From: Candidatus Olsenella pullistercoris
GTDB lineage: Bacteria; Actinomycetota; Coriobacteriia; Coriobacteriales; Atopobiaceae
Direction of reading: 5' to 3'
Assembly (NCBI GenBank): GCA_019116525.1
Contig: DXBM01000032.1
Location: 1-48,155, forward strand
Length of the DNA: 48,155 nt
The notes under the pieces are model-generated. The model was not told the DNA's origin. It did no database searches and saw only the letters and a list, made by a program, of their open reading frames with translations. The position numbers and the translations under genes were made by a program. Below are positions 16,872 through 25,545 of this stretch, one piece after another (within the stretch, counting starts at the first letter, position 1; each line of letters opens with the position of its first letter).

Positions 16872-19800
16872 CTATGCCTCCCTCATCGCGTCGAACGCAT
16901 GCTGCAGCGCTTCCTCGCGCGTTGCCCCGCGCCGCTCGGCCTCGGCCACGTGCGCGAGGACGCGCTCGTAGTCGCGCGGGATGACCTTCACGAAGTCCCT
17001 CCTGACAGAGTCGAACTGGTAGAGCATCTTGATGCCGCGCGGGCTCGCCGTGCGCCGCACGTGCTCCTCGATGAGCGCGCGGACCTGCGCAAGCTCCTCG
17101 TCGCTCGGCGCGCGCAGCTCGACGAGCTCGGTGTTGCAGCGGCGCGCGAGCGTGCCGAACTGGTCGTAGACGTAGGCGACGCCGCCGGACATGCCCGCCG
17201 CGAAGTTGGGCCCCACCTCGCCGAGCACGAGCACGAGCCCGCCGGTCATGTACTCGCAGCCGTGGGCTCCCACGCCCTCCACCACCACGGTGGCGCCGGA
17301 GTTGCGCACGCAGAAGCGCTGGCCCGCGAGCCCGTTCACAAACCCGCGCCCGCTCGTGGCCCCGTAGAAGGCCACGTTGCCCACGATGACGTTCTCGTCG
17401 AACTTGTAGGTCGCGCCCTCGCGAGGGCGCACGCTGAGCACCCCGCCCGAAAGCCCCTTGCCAAAGTAGTCGTTGGCGTCGCCGGAGATGCTGAGCGTCA
17501 CGCCCGCCGGGACGAACGCGCCGAAGCTCTGTCCGCCCGACCCCTCGCACTCCACCGTGATGGAGCCCTCGGGGAGCCCCTCGGGGTGCGCCTTGGTCAC
17601 ACGGCTGCCCAGGAGCGTCCCCACGCAGCGGTTGACGTTGTCGATGTCCGCGCGGAAGCGGACCGGCGTGAGGTGGGCGCGGGCCCGCTCGGTGAGCGGC
17701 ACGAAGAGCGTGGCGTCGAGCGTGCGGTCGAGCTCGAGGTCCGGGGCCATCTCCGGCAGGAAGTGCGGCGCGTCGGCCCCGGGGATGGAGCGCCCGTACT
17801 CGCAGGTTGCCGGGGCGAGAAGGTCGGTGAGGTCGAGCAGGTTGGCCTTCCAGTTGCGCTCGCCGGCAACGGGGACCTGGGCGAGGCAGTCCGCCCGGCC
17901 CACCATCTCCTCCACCGTGCGGAACCCCAGGGACGCCATGATCTCGCGCAGCTCCTCGGCCACGAACGTCATGTAGTTGACCACGTGCTCGGGCCTGCCG
18001 GAGAAGCGCGAGCGCAGGCGGCAGTCCTGCGTGGCGATGCCCGCCGGGCAGGTGTCGCGCTGGCAGTCGCGCTGCATGAGGCATCCGCAGGCTATGAGCG
18101 GCATCGTGGCGAAGCCGAACTCCTCGGCGCCGAGAAGGGCGGCGATCGCCACGTCCCGGCCGCTCATGAGCTTTCCGTCGGTCTCGAGCACCACGCGGGA
18201 GCGCAGGCCGTTGCGCACGAGCGTCTGCTGCGTCTCCGCGAGCCCGATCTCGAACGGGATGCCCGCGTGGTAGATGGAGTCGCGCGGCGCGGCGCCCGTG
18301 CCCCCGTTGTGCCCGGAGATGAGGATCTTGTCGGCCCCGCCCTTGGCAACGCCCGTGGCGATGGTGCCCACGCCCGCGAGCGCGCACAGCTTCACCGAGA
18401 CGCGCGCCTCGGGGTTGGCGCACTTGAGATCAAAGATGAGCTCGGCGAGGTCCTCGATCGAGTAGATGTCGTGGTGGGGCGGCGGCGAGATGAGCCCCAC
18501 GCCCGGCGTGGACTGGCGGACCTCCGCGATCCACGGGTAGACCTTCCTGCCGGGCAGGTGCCCGCCCTCGCCGGGCTTGGCTCCCTGGGCCATCTTGATC
18601 TGGATCTCGACGGCCGAGCAGAGGTAGCGGCTCGTCACGCCAAAGCGCCCGGAGGCGACCTGCTTGATGGCGGAGCGCCGTGAGTCGCCGTTCGGCAGCG
18701 CCGTCTCGCGCGCCGGGTCCTCGCCGCCCTCGCCGGTGTTGGAGCGGCCGTGCAGGCGGTTCATCGCGATGGCGAGGCACTCGTGCTGCTCGCGGCTGAT
18801 CGAGCCGTAGCTCATGGCGCCGGTGTTGAAGCGGCGCACGATCTCGGAGGCGGGCTCGACCTCCTCGAGCGGCACGGGCGCGCCCGCGGGCACGAGGCCC
18901 ATGAGGTCGCGCAGCGTCACGGCGCGCCCCGGTCGGTGCACCCACGCGGAGAACTCCTTGAAGAGCTCGTAGTCGCCCTCGCGGCAGGCGCGCTGCAGGA
19001 GGTAGATGGCCTTCGGGTCGATGAGGTGCTCCTCGCCTCCCACGGGGCGCCACTTGGTGAGGCCGAGGGTGGGCAGCTGGGAGGGCGCCGGCGAGCTGTC
19101 GAGCGCGAGCGCCTCGTCGTAGCGCGCGTCGAGCTCCCGCTGGAGGTCGGCCGTGGTGAGGCCCCCCACGCGCGTGGCCGTGAACGTGAAGTGACGCTCC
19201 ACCAGCTCCTCGGACAGGCCCAGGATTTCAAAGATCTGCGCGGAGTGGTAGCCCTGCATCGTCGAGATGCCCATCTTGGACATGATCGAGACGATCCCGC
19301 CCGTGACGGCGCGGTCGTAGTTGGCGAGCGCCTCCTCGGGCGCGAGGGCGAGCTCCCCGCGGGCGCACAGGTCGCGGATGCAGTCGTGGGCCATGTAGGG
19401 GTAGATGGCGGACGCCGAGAAGGACACGAGGCACGCGAAGTCGTGCGCCGAGAAGGCGTCGCCCGTCTCCACCACGAGGTCGGCCCTGGTGCGCAGGCCG
19501 CAGCGGATGAGGTGGTTGTGCACGCAGCCGAGCGCGAGCAGCGACGGGACGCTCACCTCGCCCTCTGCCGCCCTGTCCGAGATCACCACGATGTTCGCCC
19601 CGGCGCGCACGTCGCGCTCGACGCCCTCAGCGAGCTCGTCGAGGGCGCGCTCGAGGGCACCGGGGCCGCCGGAGCGCGGGTAGGTCGCGCTCGCGCGGGC
19701 AACCCTGAACCCCACGCGGTCGATCGAGCAGATGCGCCGGAAGCCCCGCTCGTCGAGCATGGGCCCGGGCAGGCGCACCAGGCGGCACGCGTCGCGGCAG

Positions 19801-21464
19801 TCCTCGAGGAGGTTGCCGTGGTTTCCGAGGTAGAGCACCGTGCTCGTGACGAGGCTCTCGCGCAGCGCGTCGATCGGCGGGTTGGTGACCTGCGCGAAGA
19901 GCTGGCTGAAGTAGTCGAAGAACGAGCGGTGCGCCGTGGAGAGGCACGCGAGCGGCGCGTCGGTCCCCATGGAGGCCAGGGGCACGCCGCCCTTCTCGGC
20001 CATGGGGCGCACGACCTCGTCCACGTCGTCGTAGTGGTAGCCCAGACGCGCCATGCGCCTCACGAGCGGCACCCCGGCGTCGCGCGCGGCGAGCGCGGCG
20101 CCCTCGGGCTCGTCGAGGTCCGCCAGGTCGATGGTCTCCTCGTCGAGCCAGTCGCGGTAGGGCTTCTCGCCCGCGAAGCGGTCGCGGATCTCGTCGTTCC
20201 AGACGACGCGGCCCTGGTCCGGGTCGACCTCGAGCATCTCCCCGGGGCCCAGGCAGCCCGTGCGCAGCACGTTCGCCGGGTCCACGTCGATGGTGCCCAC
20301 CTCGGAGGACAGGATCAGGCGCTCGTCGCGGGTCACGTAGTAGCGCGCGGGGCGCAGCCCGTTGCGGTCGAGCGCCGCGCCCACCAGGCGGCCGTCGGTG
20401 AAGACGATGGCGGCCGGGCCGTCCCAGGGCTCCATGAGCATGGACTGGTAGGCGTCATAGGCGCGGCGCCTCTCGCTCAGCTCGGGGTTCTTGTCCCAGG
20501 GCTCGGGCATCATGAGCGTGACGGCACGGTCCACGGGCCGCCCGTTCATCACGAGGAACTCCAGCACGTTGTCGAGGATGGCGGAGTCGGAGCCCTCGCG
20601 GTTGATGATCGGCATCACGCGCGGCAGGTCGGCACCGAGCACCGGCGAGTAGAGCATGGGCTCGCGGGCGCGGACCCAGGAGACGTTGCCGCGCAGGGTG
20701 TTGATCTCGCCGTTGTGGATGACGAGCCGGTTGGGGTGCGCGCGCTCCCAGGAGGGCGTGGTGTTGGTGGAGTAGCGGGAGTGCACGAGGGCGAGCGCCG
20801 TCTCCACCGCGGCGTCGTTCAGGTCGAGGTAGAAGCGGCGCATCTGCGTGGCCACGAGCATGCCCTTGTAGACGATCGTGCGGCTGGACATGCTGCAGAC
20901 GTAGAAGATCTTGCCGGCGAGCGCCGGGCTCGCGTCGGCGGCGCGCTCGATGGTGCGCCGGGTCACGTAGAGGCGGCGCTCGAAGCCCCACCCGCGCTCG
21001 ACGTCGTCGGGCCGCCGCAGGAAGGCCTGGTAGATCGTGGGCATGCAGGCACGCGCCGTGGATCCGAGGTCGTGCGGGTCAACGGGCACCTCGCGCCAGA
21101 ACATGAGCGGCACGCCGCACTCCGCGCACCCGCGCTCGAAGACCTGGCGGGCAGCGGCGACGCCGGCCTCGTCCTCGTGCGGAAGGAACAGCATGGCCAC
21201 GCCGTAGTCGCCCTCGTCGGGCAGGAGCTGCCCCTCCTTCTGCGCCTCCTTGCGGAAGAAGCGGTGCGGGACCTGAAAGAGCACGCCCGCGCCGTCGCCC
21301 GTGTTCTTCTCGAGGCCCTTGCCGCCGCGGTGCTCGAGGTTCACGAGCACGGAGAGCGCGTCGTCGAGCGTCTGGTGGCTGCGCCTGCCGTGCAGGTGTG
21401 CGATGGCGCCGATCCCGCAGGCGTCGTGCTCGTACTCGGCTCGGTAGAGGCCGTCTGTGCGCAT
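16872..21464 (-). CDS. gltB: Glutamate synthase large subunit
   Basis: A 1530-residue GOGAT alpha subunit. The glutaminase domain begins at C16 (HDACGIGAIAH), which becomes the N-terminal nucleophile after removal of a short propeptide. The central and FMN domains follow, then a 3Fe-4S cluster motif CGCLMQRDCQRDTCPAGIATQD read as spaced cysteines, and a C-terminal beta-helix with many glycines (GGVLSVRPREG, GATSGRGFVNG). The ATG at 21464 is chosen because it puts the catalytic Cys at position 16 and has GGGGG upstream. It heads the gltB-gltD-60aa operon and completes the ammonium assimilation cycle with the glutamine synthetase at 1.8-3.9 kb. Confidence 0.97.
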   Translation of the reverse strand: MRTDGLYRAEYEHDACGIGAIAHLHGRRSHQTLDDALSVLVNLEHRGGKGLEKNTGDGAGVLFQVPHRFFRKEAQKEGQLLPDEGDYGVAMLFLPHEDEAGVAAARQVFERGCAECGVPLMFWREVPVDPHDLGSTARACMPTIYQAFLRRPDDVERGWGFERRLYVTRRTIERAADASPALAGKIFYVCSMSSRTIVYKGMLVATQMRRFYLDLNDAAVETALALVHSRYSTNTTPSWERAHPNRLVIHNGEINTLRGNVSWVRAREPMLYSPVLGADLPRVMPIINREGSDSAILDNVLEFLVMNGRPVDRAVTLMMPEPWDKNPELSERRRAYDAYQSMLMEPWDGPAAIVFTDGRLVGAALDRNGLRPARYYVTRDERLILSSEVGTIDVDPANVLRTGCLGPGEMLEVDPDQGRVVWNDEIRDRFAGEKPYRDWLDEETIDLADLDEPEGAALAARDAGVPLVRRMARLGYHYDDVDEVVRPMAEKGGVPLASMGTDAPLACLSTAHRSFFDYFSQLFAQVTNPPIDALRESLVTSTVLYLGNHGNLLEDCRDACRLVRLPGPMLDERGFRRICSIDRVGFRVARASATYPRSGGPGALERALDELAEGVERDVRAGANIVVISDRAAEGEVSVPSLLALGCVHNHLIRCGLRTRADLVVETGDAFSAHDFACLVSFSASAIYPYMAHDCIRDLCARGELALAPEEALANYDRAVTGGIVSIMSKMGISTMQGYHSAQIFEILGLSEELVERHFTFTATRVGGLTTADLQRELDARYDEALALDSSPAPSQLPTLGLTKWRPVGGEEHLIDPKAIYLLQRACREGDYELFKEFSAWVHRPGRAVTLRDLMGLVPAGAPVPLEEVEPASEIVRRFNTGAMSYGSISREQHECLAIAMNRLHGRSNTGEGGEDPARETALPNGDSRRSAIKQVASGRFGVTSRYLCSAVEIQIKMAQGAKPGEGGHLPGRKVYPWIAEVRQSTPGVGLISPPPHHDIYSIEDLAELIFDLKCANPEARVSVKLCALAGVGTIATGVAKGGADKILISGHNGGTGAAPRDSIYHAGIPFEIGLAETQQTLVRNGLRSRVVLETDGKLMSGRDVAIAALLGAEEFGFATMPLIACGCLMQRDCQRDTCPAGIATQDCRLRSRFSGRPEHVVNYMTFVAEELREIMASLGFRTVEEMVGRADCLAQVPVAGERNWKANLLDLTDLLAPATCEYGRSIPGADAPHFLPEMAPDLELDRTLDATLFVPLTERARAHLTPVRFRADIDNVNRCVGTLLGSRVTKAHPEGLPEGSITVECEGSGGQSFGAFVPAGVTLSISGDANDYFGKGLSGGVLSVRPREGATYKFDENVIVGNVAFYGATSGRGFVNGLAGQRFCVRNSGATVVVEGVGAHGCEYMTGGLVLVLGEVGPNFAAGMSGGVAYVYDQFGTLARRCNTELVELRAPSDEELAQVRALIEEHVRRTASPRGIKMLYQFDSVRRDFVKVIPRDYERVLAHVAEAERRGATREEALQHAFDAMREA

Positions 21465-21638
21465 GAGTCCCCCTTCGTCTGTGCTCAAGGGGAGTCTATG
21501 ACGAGGCTGGCCCGGCCCGGGAAAGCGAGACGAACTTGCTACGCGCTCGCCACGCGCGCGTCTCCCGGCTGCCATCTGCGCGACGCAAGCCGGAAACGGA
21601 CGAGAAACGGTGGCCGCCCCGAGAGGGCCGCCGCGGCG

Positions 21639-22598
21639 CTACGGGCGAGACAGGCCCGACGGCGGCACCGGGCGTCCGTCGCCCCTGTCGGCGGGCCGGT
21701 CCTCGCGCGGCTCCCAGCCCTGCTCGAAGGGCCCGAGCTGCGGCACGTCCGCCCCCTCGAGGAGGCGCCAGCCCTTGAGGGCGGCGGGCAGGTACAGCGC
21801 GACCGCGACCACGTACACCACCAAAAGCAGCACGGCGGCGAGCACCACGATGAGCTCGGCGCCCTCCGCGAGCGCGGGCGACACGTAGCTGCCGAGCACC
21901 TCCTCGCCCCCGCCCATGAGCGCGAGCGGCGTCATGACGAGAAGGTCGGCGAGCGCGTGGATCGCCGCGACGCCCCAGAAGCTGCGCGTGCGCACGTACA
22001 CCGCCGCGAGGAGCATCCCCAGGCTGCCGGCCTGCACGGTCTTGAGCAGCATCTGGGCGAGCGTGATCGGGTCGAGGGAGCCCGCGGCGGACGTCGCCAC
22101 GTGCACCGCCCCGAAGACGAGGGAGGAGACGAGCGACGAGACGACGACGCCGTTGGTGGTCCGCCCGTGACGCGAGAGCAGCCCGCCGAGCAGGAGCACC
22201 CGGAAGAGCGCCTCCTCGTAGAGCCCCACGCAGGCGCACAGGACAGCCACGCCCGCGAGGTCGGCCGCCCACGTCGGCGAGAGGGCGCCCATGCCCCCCT
22301 CCGCCACGAGAGAAGCGATCCCCGCGCCCTCGAGCGCGAGGAGCACCAGGGCGACAACGAGCGGGTAGGAGCCCAGGCGCAGCGCCGAGCGCAGCCCCTC
22401 GCGACGAGGGGCGAGGGCCCGGGCGCCGCCGAGCGCCGCCACTAAGGCCGCCACGAGCGCGAAGAGGAGCGCGCGCTGCAGCGCCTGGTCGAGGTAGAAG
22501 GGCAGCTCCGAGAAGCTCGGCACGAAGGAGAGGGCGACGAGGCCGACGGCAAAGAGCGCGATCGCCCAGCCCCGCTTGTGCGTTGTGACGAGTGCCAT
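21639..22598 (-). CDS. CPBP-family intramembrane metalloprotease
   Basis: A 319-residue polytopic membrane protein. The CPBP (CAAX protease/bacteriocin-processing) motifs are visible in order: YEEALFRVLLLG (EExxxR), LVFGAVHVA (FxxxH) and AIHALADLL (HxxxD in place of the usual HxxxN/B). Eight or so hydrophobic segments cover residues 10-290, and the C-terminal 35 residues are hydrophilic. The ATG at 22598 follows AGGAG. Family members cleave prenylated proteins or pheromones or protect against bacteriocins; the substrate here is unknown. It is divergent from the BMP-fold gene. Confidence 0.85.
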   Translation of the reverse strand: MALVTTHKRGWAIALFAVGLVALSFVPSFSELPFYLDQALQRALLFALVAALVAALGGARALAPRREGLRSALRLGSYPLVVALVLLALEGAGIASLVAEGGMGALSPTWAADLAGVAVLCACVGLYEEALFRVLLLGGLLSRHGRTTNGVVVSSLVSSLVFGAVHVATSAAGSLDPITLAQMLLKTVQAGSLGMLLAAVYVRTRSFWGVAAIHALADLLVMTPLALMGGGEEVLGSYVSPALAEGAELIVVLAAVLLLVVYVVAVALYLPAALKGWRLLEGADVPQLGPFEQGWEPREDRPADRGDGRPVPPSGLSRP

Positions 22599-22707
22599 GG
22601 CAGCTCCTGCGAAGCGCGTGGAGAGGGTGTCATGGCAGAGGATACCCCACGGGGAGGCCCGCGATTCGCTACCATGTATGAGAACGGTCCCAAGGAAGGG
22701 AGCCCCC

Positions 22708-24669
22708 ATGCTCGAGGACTACGCCAAGGCACGCAAGCTCGGCCTCAAGCAGGTGGAGCGTGACATCTCGGAGGGCCGATACCCCTATCCCCCCGCCCTT
22801 GACGACATCCTCAAGAACCAGGGCTACCAGGGCGAGGTCCCCGTCGGGCTCGCCGAGGTGGACCTGTCGCTCATCGCGGGCACCAAGACGCGCGGGCGAC
22901 AGAACATGTTCTCGAGCTCGTTTCTCCCCATCGCCGAGCCCGGCTCCGAGTTCGCGATGAAGTGGAGCGACCTCATCGACTCCCAGCGCGAGGAGGGCCT
23001 GCGCGACCCGATCGTGGTCTTCGAGTACCTCCAGCGCTTCTACGTGCAGGAGGGCAACAAGCGCGTCTCGGTCTCCCGCTACCTGGGCATGCCCACCATC
23101 CTGGCGAGCATCACGCGCGTGACGCCCATGCCCTCCGACGAGAAGGCCCTGCGCCTCTACCACGAGTTCACGCGCTTCTACCGGGTGTGCCCCGTCTACG
23201 GCATCATCGCCAACGAGGAGGGCTTCTACGCGCGCCTCGCCGCCCTTCTCGACCAGGACCTCGACCACCCGTGGCCCGAGGACGTCGTGCGCGACCTGCG
23301 CGCGGTGTTCGGAATCTTCTCGGCGTCGTTCAGGGCGCGCGGCGGGGAGAAGCTCGACCTCGCCATCGGCAACGCCTTTGCCACCTACCTCACCATCTTT
23401 GGCTTCGAGCACGTGCGCAGCCTGCCGCCGGCCAAGGTGGACGAGGAGGTCGGGCGCATCTGGGGCGAGTTCGTGGTGACGCAGGGCGAGGGCGCGCGGG
23501 CCTACCTCGAGGACCCGGCGCACGGGCACACGGCCCCTCTCCCCAAGCTCAAGAACATCGCCAAGACGACGGTGCTCGCCAAGCCCTTCCGCGTGGCCTT
23601 CGTCTACGACCGCAACCCCCTCTCCTCCGGCTGGATCGCCCTGCACGAGCGCGGGCGCAAGAAGCTCGAGATGCGCCTCGGGGCGACGGTCTCCACCGTC
23701 GCCTACACCGACCGAAGCTCTGACGCCGCCTTTGACCAGGCCATCGACGAGGCCATGGGCTTTGGCGCCGACCTTGTCATCACCTGCGCCCCCACGCAGA
23801 TGCGCCAGGTCACGCGCGCGGCGGCCGAGCACCCCGGGCCCGCCTGGCTCAACTGCTCCGTCAGCCTCTCGCACAGCGTCGTGCGAGGCTTCTACGGACG
23901 GATGTACGAGGCCAAGTTCCTTCTCGGCGCGCTCGCCGCCTCCCTCGCGGAGCACCACCGGGTGGGCTACGTCGCCGAGTCGCCGGTCTTCTCCACCGTT
24001 GCCGAGATCAACGCCTTCGCCATAGGCGCCGCGATGGTCGACCCCTACGTCAAGGTGCATCTCAAGTGGTTCTCCGCGAAGGGCCGCAACTGGAGGCGCG
24101 AGCTGCGCGAGGAGGGCGTCCACATCGTCTCCGGGCGCGACTACGCCAACCCGCTCGCCCCCAAGGAGTCGTGGGGGCTCTACCGCGCGGACGACGACGG
24201 GACGGAGACGCACCTCGCCGACCCCGTCTGGAAGTGGGGCCGCTACTACGAGATGCTCGTGCGCTCCATCAGGAACGACACCTGGAAGAAGGAGGGCACG
24301 CGGACGCAGGGCCACTCCATCAACTACTGGTGGGGCATGTCCGCCGGCGTGCTCGACGTGAGCATCTCCGACGCCGTCCCGAACGGCCAGCGCACCCTCG
24401 TCGACGTGCTCAGACAGTCCGTGCTCTCCGGGCGCGTGCACCCCTTCACGGGCAGGCTCGTCGCCCAGGGCAGCGACGTCGTGCAGGGGGACGACGCGGG
24501 CCGCCTCACGAGCGAGCAGATCGTGCGGATGCGCTGGCTCAACGAGAACGTGATCGGGCGCCTGCCCGACCAGGGCGAGCTCGACCGCGACGGTCTTGTC
24601 GAGGTGGAGGTGGCGGGCGTCATCCCGGTCGACCCCACCAAGGTCCTTCTCAAGGGAACGAGCAGGTAG
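22708..24669 (+). CDS. Cytoplasmic BMP-fold protein with an N-terminal ParB-like region
   Basis: A 653-residue protein. Residues 1-290 hold a helical start (YPYPPALDDIL) and a segment QEGNKRVSVSRYLG near 120 that resembles the nucleotide-binding loop of ParB/sulfiredoxin-like domains. Residues from about 295 (FRVAFVYDRNPLSSGWIALHERG, GADLVITCAP, VGYVAESPVFSTVAEINAFAIGA) match the Bmp/PnrA nucleoside-binding fold. There is no signal peptide or lipobox, so it is not a surface-binding lipoprotein and probably senses a purine-type ligand inside the cell. The metallophosphoesterase gene starts 11 bases after its stop. From memory, similar two-domain proteins followed by a similar phosphoesterase occur in Clostridia; I cannot check this here. 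Confidence 0.75.
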   Translation: MLEDYAKARKLGLKQVERDISEGRYPYPPALDDILKNQGYQGEVPVGLAEVDLSLIAGTKTRGRQNMFSSSFLPIAEPGSEFAMKWSDLIDSQREEGLRDPIVVFEYLQRFYVQEGNKRVSVSRYLGMPTILASITRVTPMPSDEKALRLYHEFTRFYRVCPVYGIIANEEGFYARLAALLDQDLDHPWPEDVVRDLRAVFGIFSASFRARGGEKLDLAIGNAFATYLTIFGFEHVRSLPPAKVDEEVGRIWGEFVVTQGEGARAYLEDPAHGHTAPLPKLKNIAKTTVLAKPFRVAFVYDRNPLSSGWIALHERGRKKLEMRLGATVSTVAYTDRSSDAAFDQAIDEAMGFGADLVITCAPTQMRQVTRAAAEHPGPAWLNCSVSLSHSVVRGFYGRMYEAKFLLGALAASLAEHHRVGYVAESPVFSTVAEINAFAIGAAMVDPYVKVHLKWFSAKGRNWRRELREEGVHIVSGRDYANPLAPKESWGLYRADDDGTETHLADPVWKWGRYYEMLVRSIRNDTWKKEGTRTQGHSINYWWGMSAGVLDVSISDAVPNGQRTLVDVLRQSVLSGRVHPFTGRLVAQGSDVVQGDDAGRLTSEQIVRMRWLNENVIGRLPDQGELDRDGLVEVEVAGVIPVDPTKVLLKGTSR

Positions 24670-24680
24670 GGGCGGCGCGC

Positions 24681-25322
24681 ATGAGGATCCTCGCGATATC
24701 CGACACGCCCGAGGGCTGGCTCTGGGAGCGCTACGACCGCGAGCGCATGGCCGGCGTCGACCTCGTCGTCTCGTGCGGCGACCTCCCCGCCACCTACCTC
24801 GAGCACATCGTGACGCTCGCCAACGTCCCCCTGCTCTACGTCCAGGGCAACCACGACACCGCCTACGACGAGCACGCCCCGGAGGGCTGCGTCTCCATAG
24901 ACGGGCAGCTGCGCGACTTCCGCGGCCTGCGCGTCATGGGGCTCGGCGGGTCCATCCGCTACAACGACGAGGTGCACGGCTTCACCGAGGCCGAGATGGC
25001 GAGAAGGGCCGCGCGCATGGCGCTGCTCGCGAGCGCGACGGGCGGGGTGGACCTGCTCGTCACCCACGCCCCGCTGCGCGGCTACGGGGACCTCGACGAC
25101 CTGCCGCACCGCGGGTTCGAGTCGCTGGGACGGCTCGTCGAGCGCGTCCGCCCGCGCTACCTGCTGCACGGCCACGTGCACATGGAGTACGGGCGCATCG
25201 AGCGCGTGCTCGAGCACCCCTGCGGCACCACGGTCATCAACGCCTGCGGGTCCTACGTGCTCGACCTCCCCGACGAGACGATCGGCGGGCGCCACGGGAT
25301 CTTCCGCGTGGCGGAGGCGTGA
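24681..25322 (+). CDS. Metallophosphoesterase with altered first metal motif
   Basis: A 213-residue calcineurin-like phosphoesterase. Metal motifs are SDTPEG (where DxH is usual, the His is Thr-Pro here), SCGDLPATY, GNHD, THAPLRG and GHVH. Loss of the motif I histidine may weaken one metal site. The ATG at 24681 is 11 bases after the BMP-fold gene, so the pair is probably one transcript. The natural substrate is unknown; possibilities include cyclic or other nucleotides, which would fit a nucleoside-sensing neighbour. Confidence 0.85.
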   Translation: MRILAISDTPEGWLWERYDRERMAGVDLVVSCGDLPATYLEHIVTLANVPLLYVQGNHDTAYDEHAPEGCVSIDGQLRDFRGLRVMGLGGSIRYNDEVHGFTEAEMARRAARMALLASATGGVDLLVTHAPLRGYGDLDDLPHRGFESLGRLVERVRPRYLLHGHVHMEYGRIERVLEHPCGTTVINACGSYVLDLPDETIGGRHGIFRVAEA

Positions 25323-25345
25323 GCGGGCGCGCGGGCTTCTCGGCG

Positions 25346-25494
25346 GGACGTCGGGACGTCGGGACGTCGTCACGAATTGCGCCGAGTGCGCGGTTGGTGG
25401 CGCACATCGGGCGCGATTCGTGTCCGTTTGGACGAGAAGTACGTCGAGTGCGCGCCGTCGTCCCGCAGTCAGCGCGCACTCGGCGCGATTCGTG
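25346..25494. repeat. Palindromic repeat cluster between phosphoesterase and TIR genes
   Basis: Three tandem GGGACGTC units (25346-25369) are followed by a 21-base sequence beginning CACGAATTGCGCC (25371-25391). Its inverted copy lies at 25474-25494 (20 of 21 bases match). A shorter partial copy in that second orientation is at 25401-25422, and another fragment is near 25439-25454. The unit core is GCGCACTCGGCGCGATTCG. No gene is visible in the 223-base gap. A REP-like element or terminator region for the convergent genes is plausible. Confidence 0.65.
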
Positions 25495-25545
25495 CCGTGC
25501 GCGGACCTCAAGGGAGACGTCGCCGACAGGCAGACGCCGCGCCAG

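Noticed and set aside
15394-18423. A 1009-codon frame that would fuse gltD to an N-terminal extension
   Set aside because: The extra 500 residues are an out-of-frame reading of gltB; gltD has its own start at 16869 next to the gltB stop.
22708-24669. The BMP-fold protein as an ordinary ABC transporter binding lipoprotein
   Set aside because: It has no signal peptide or lipobox, and no permease or ATPase gene is next to it.
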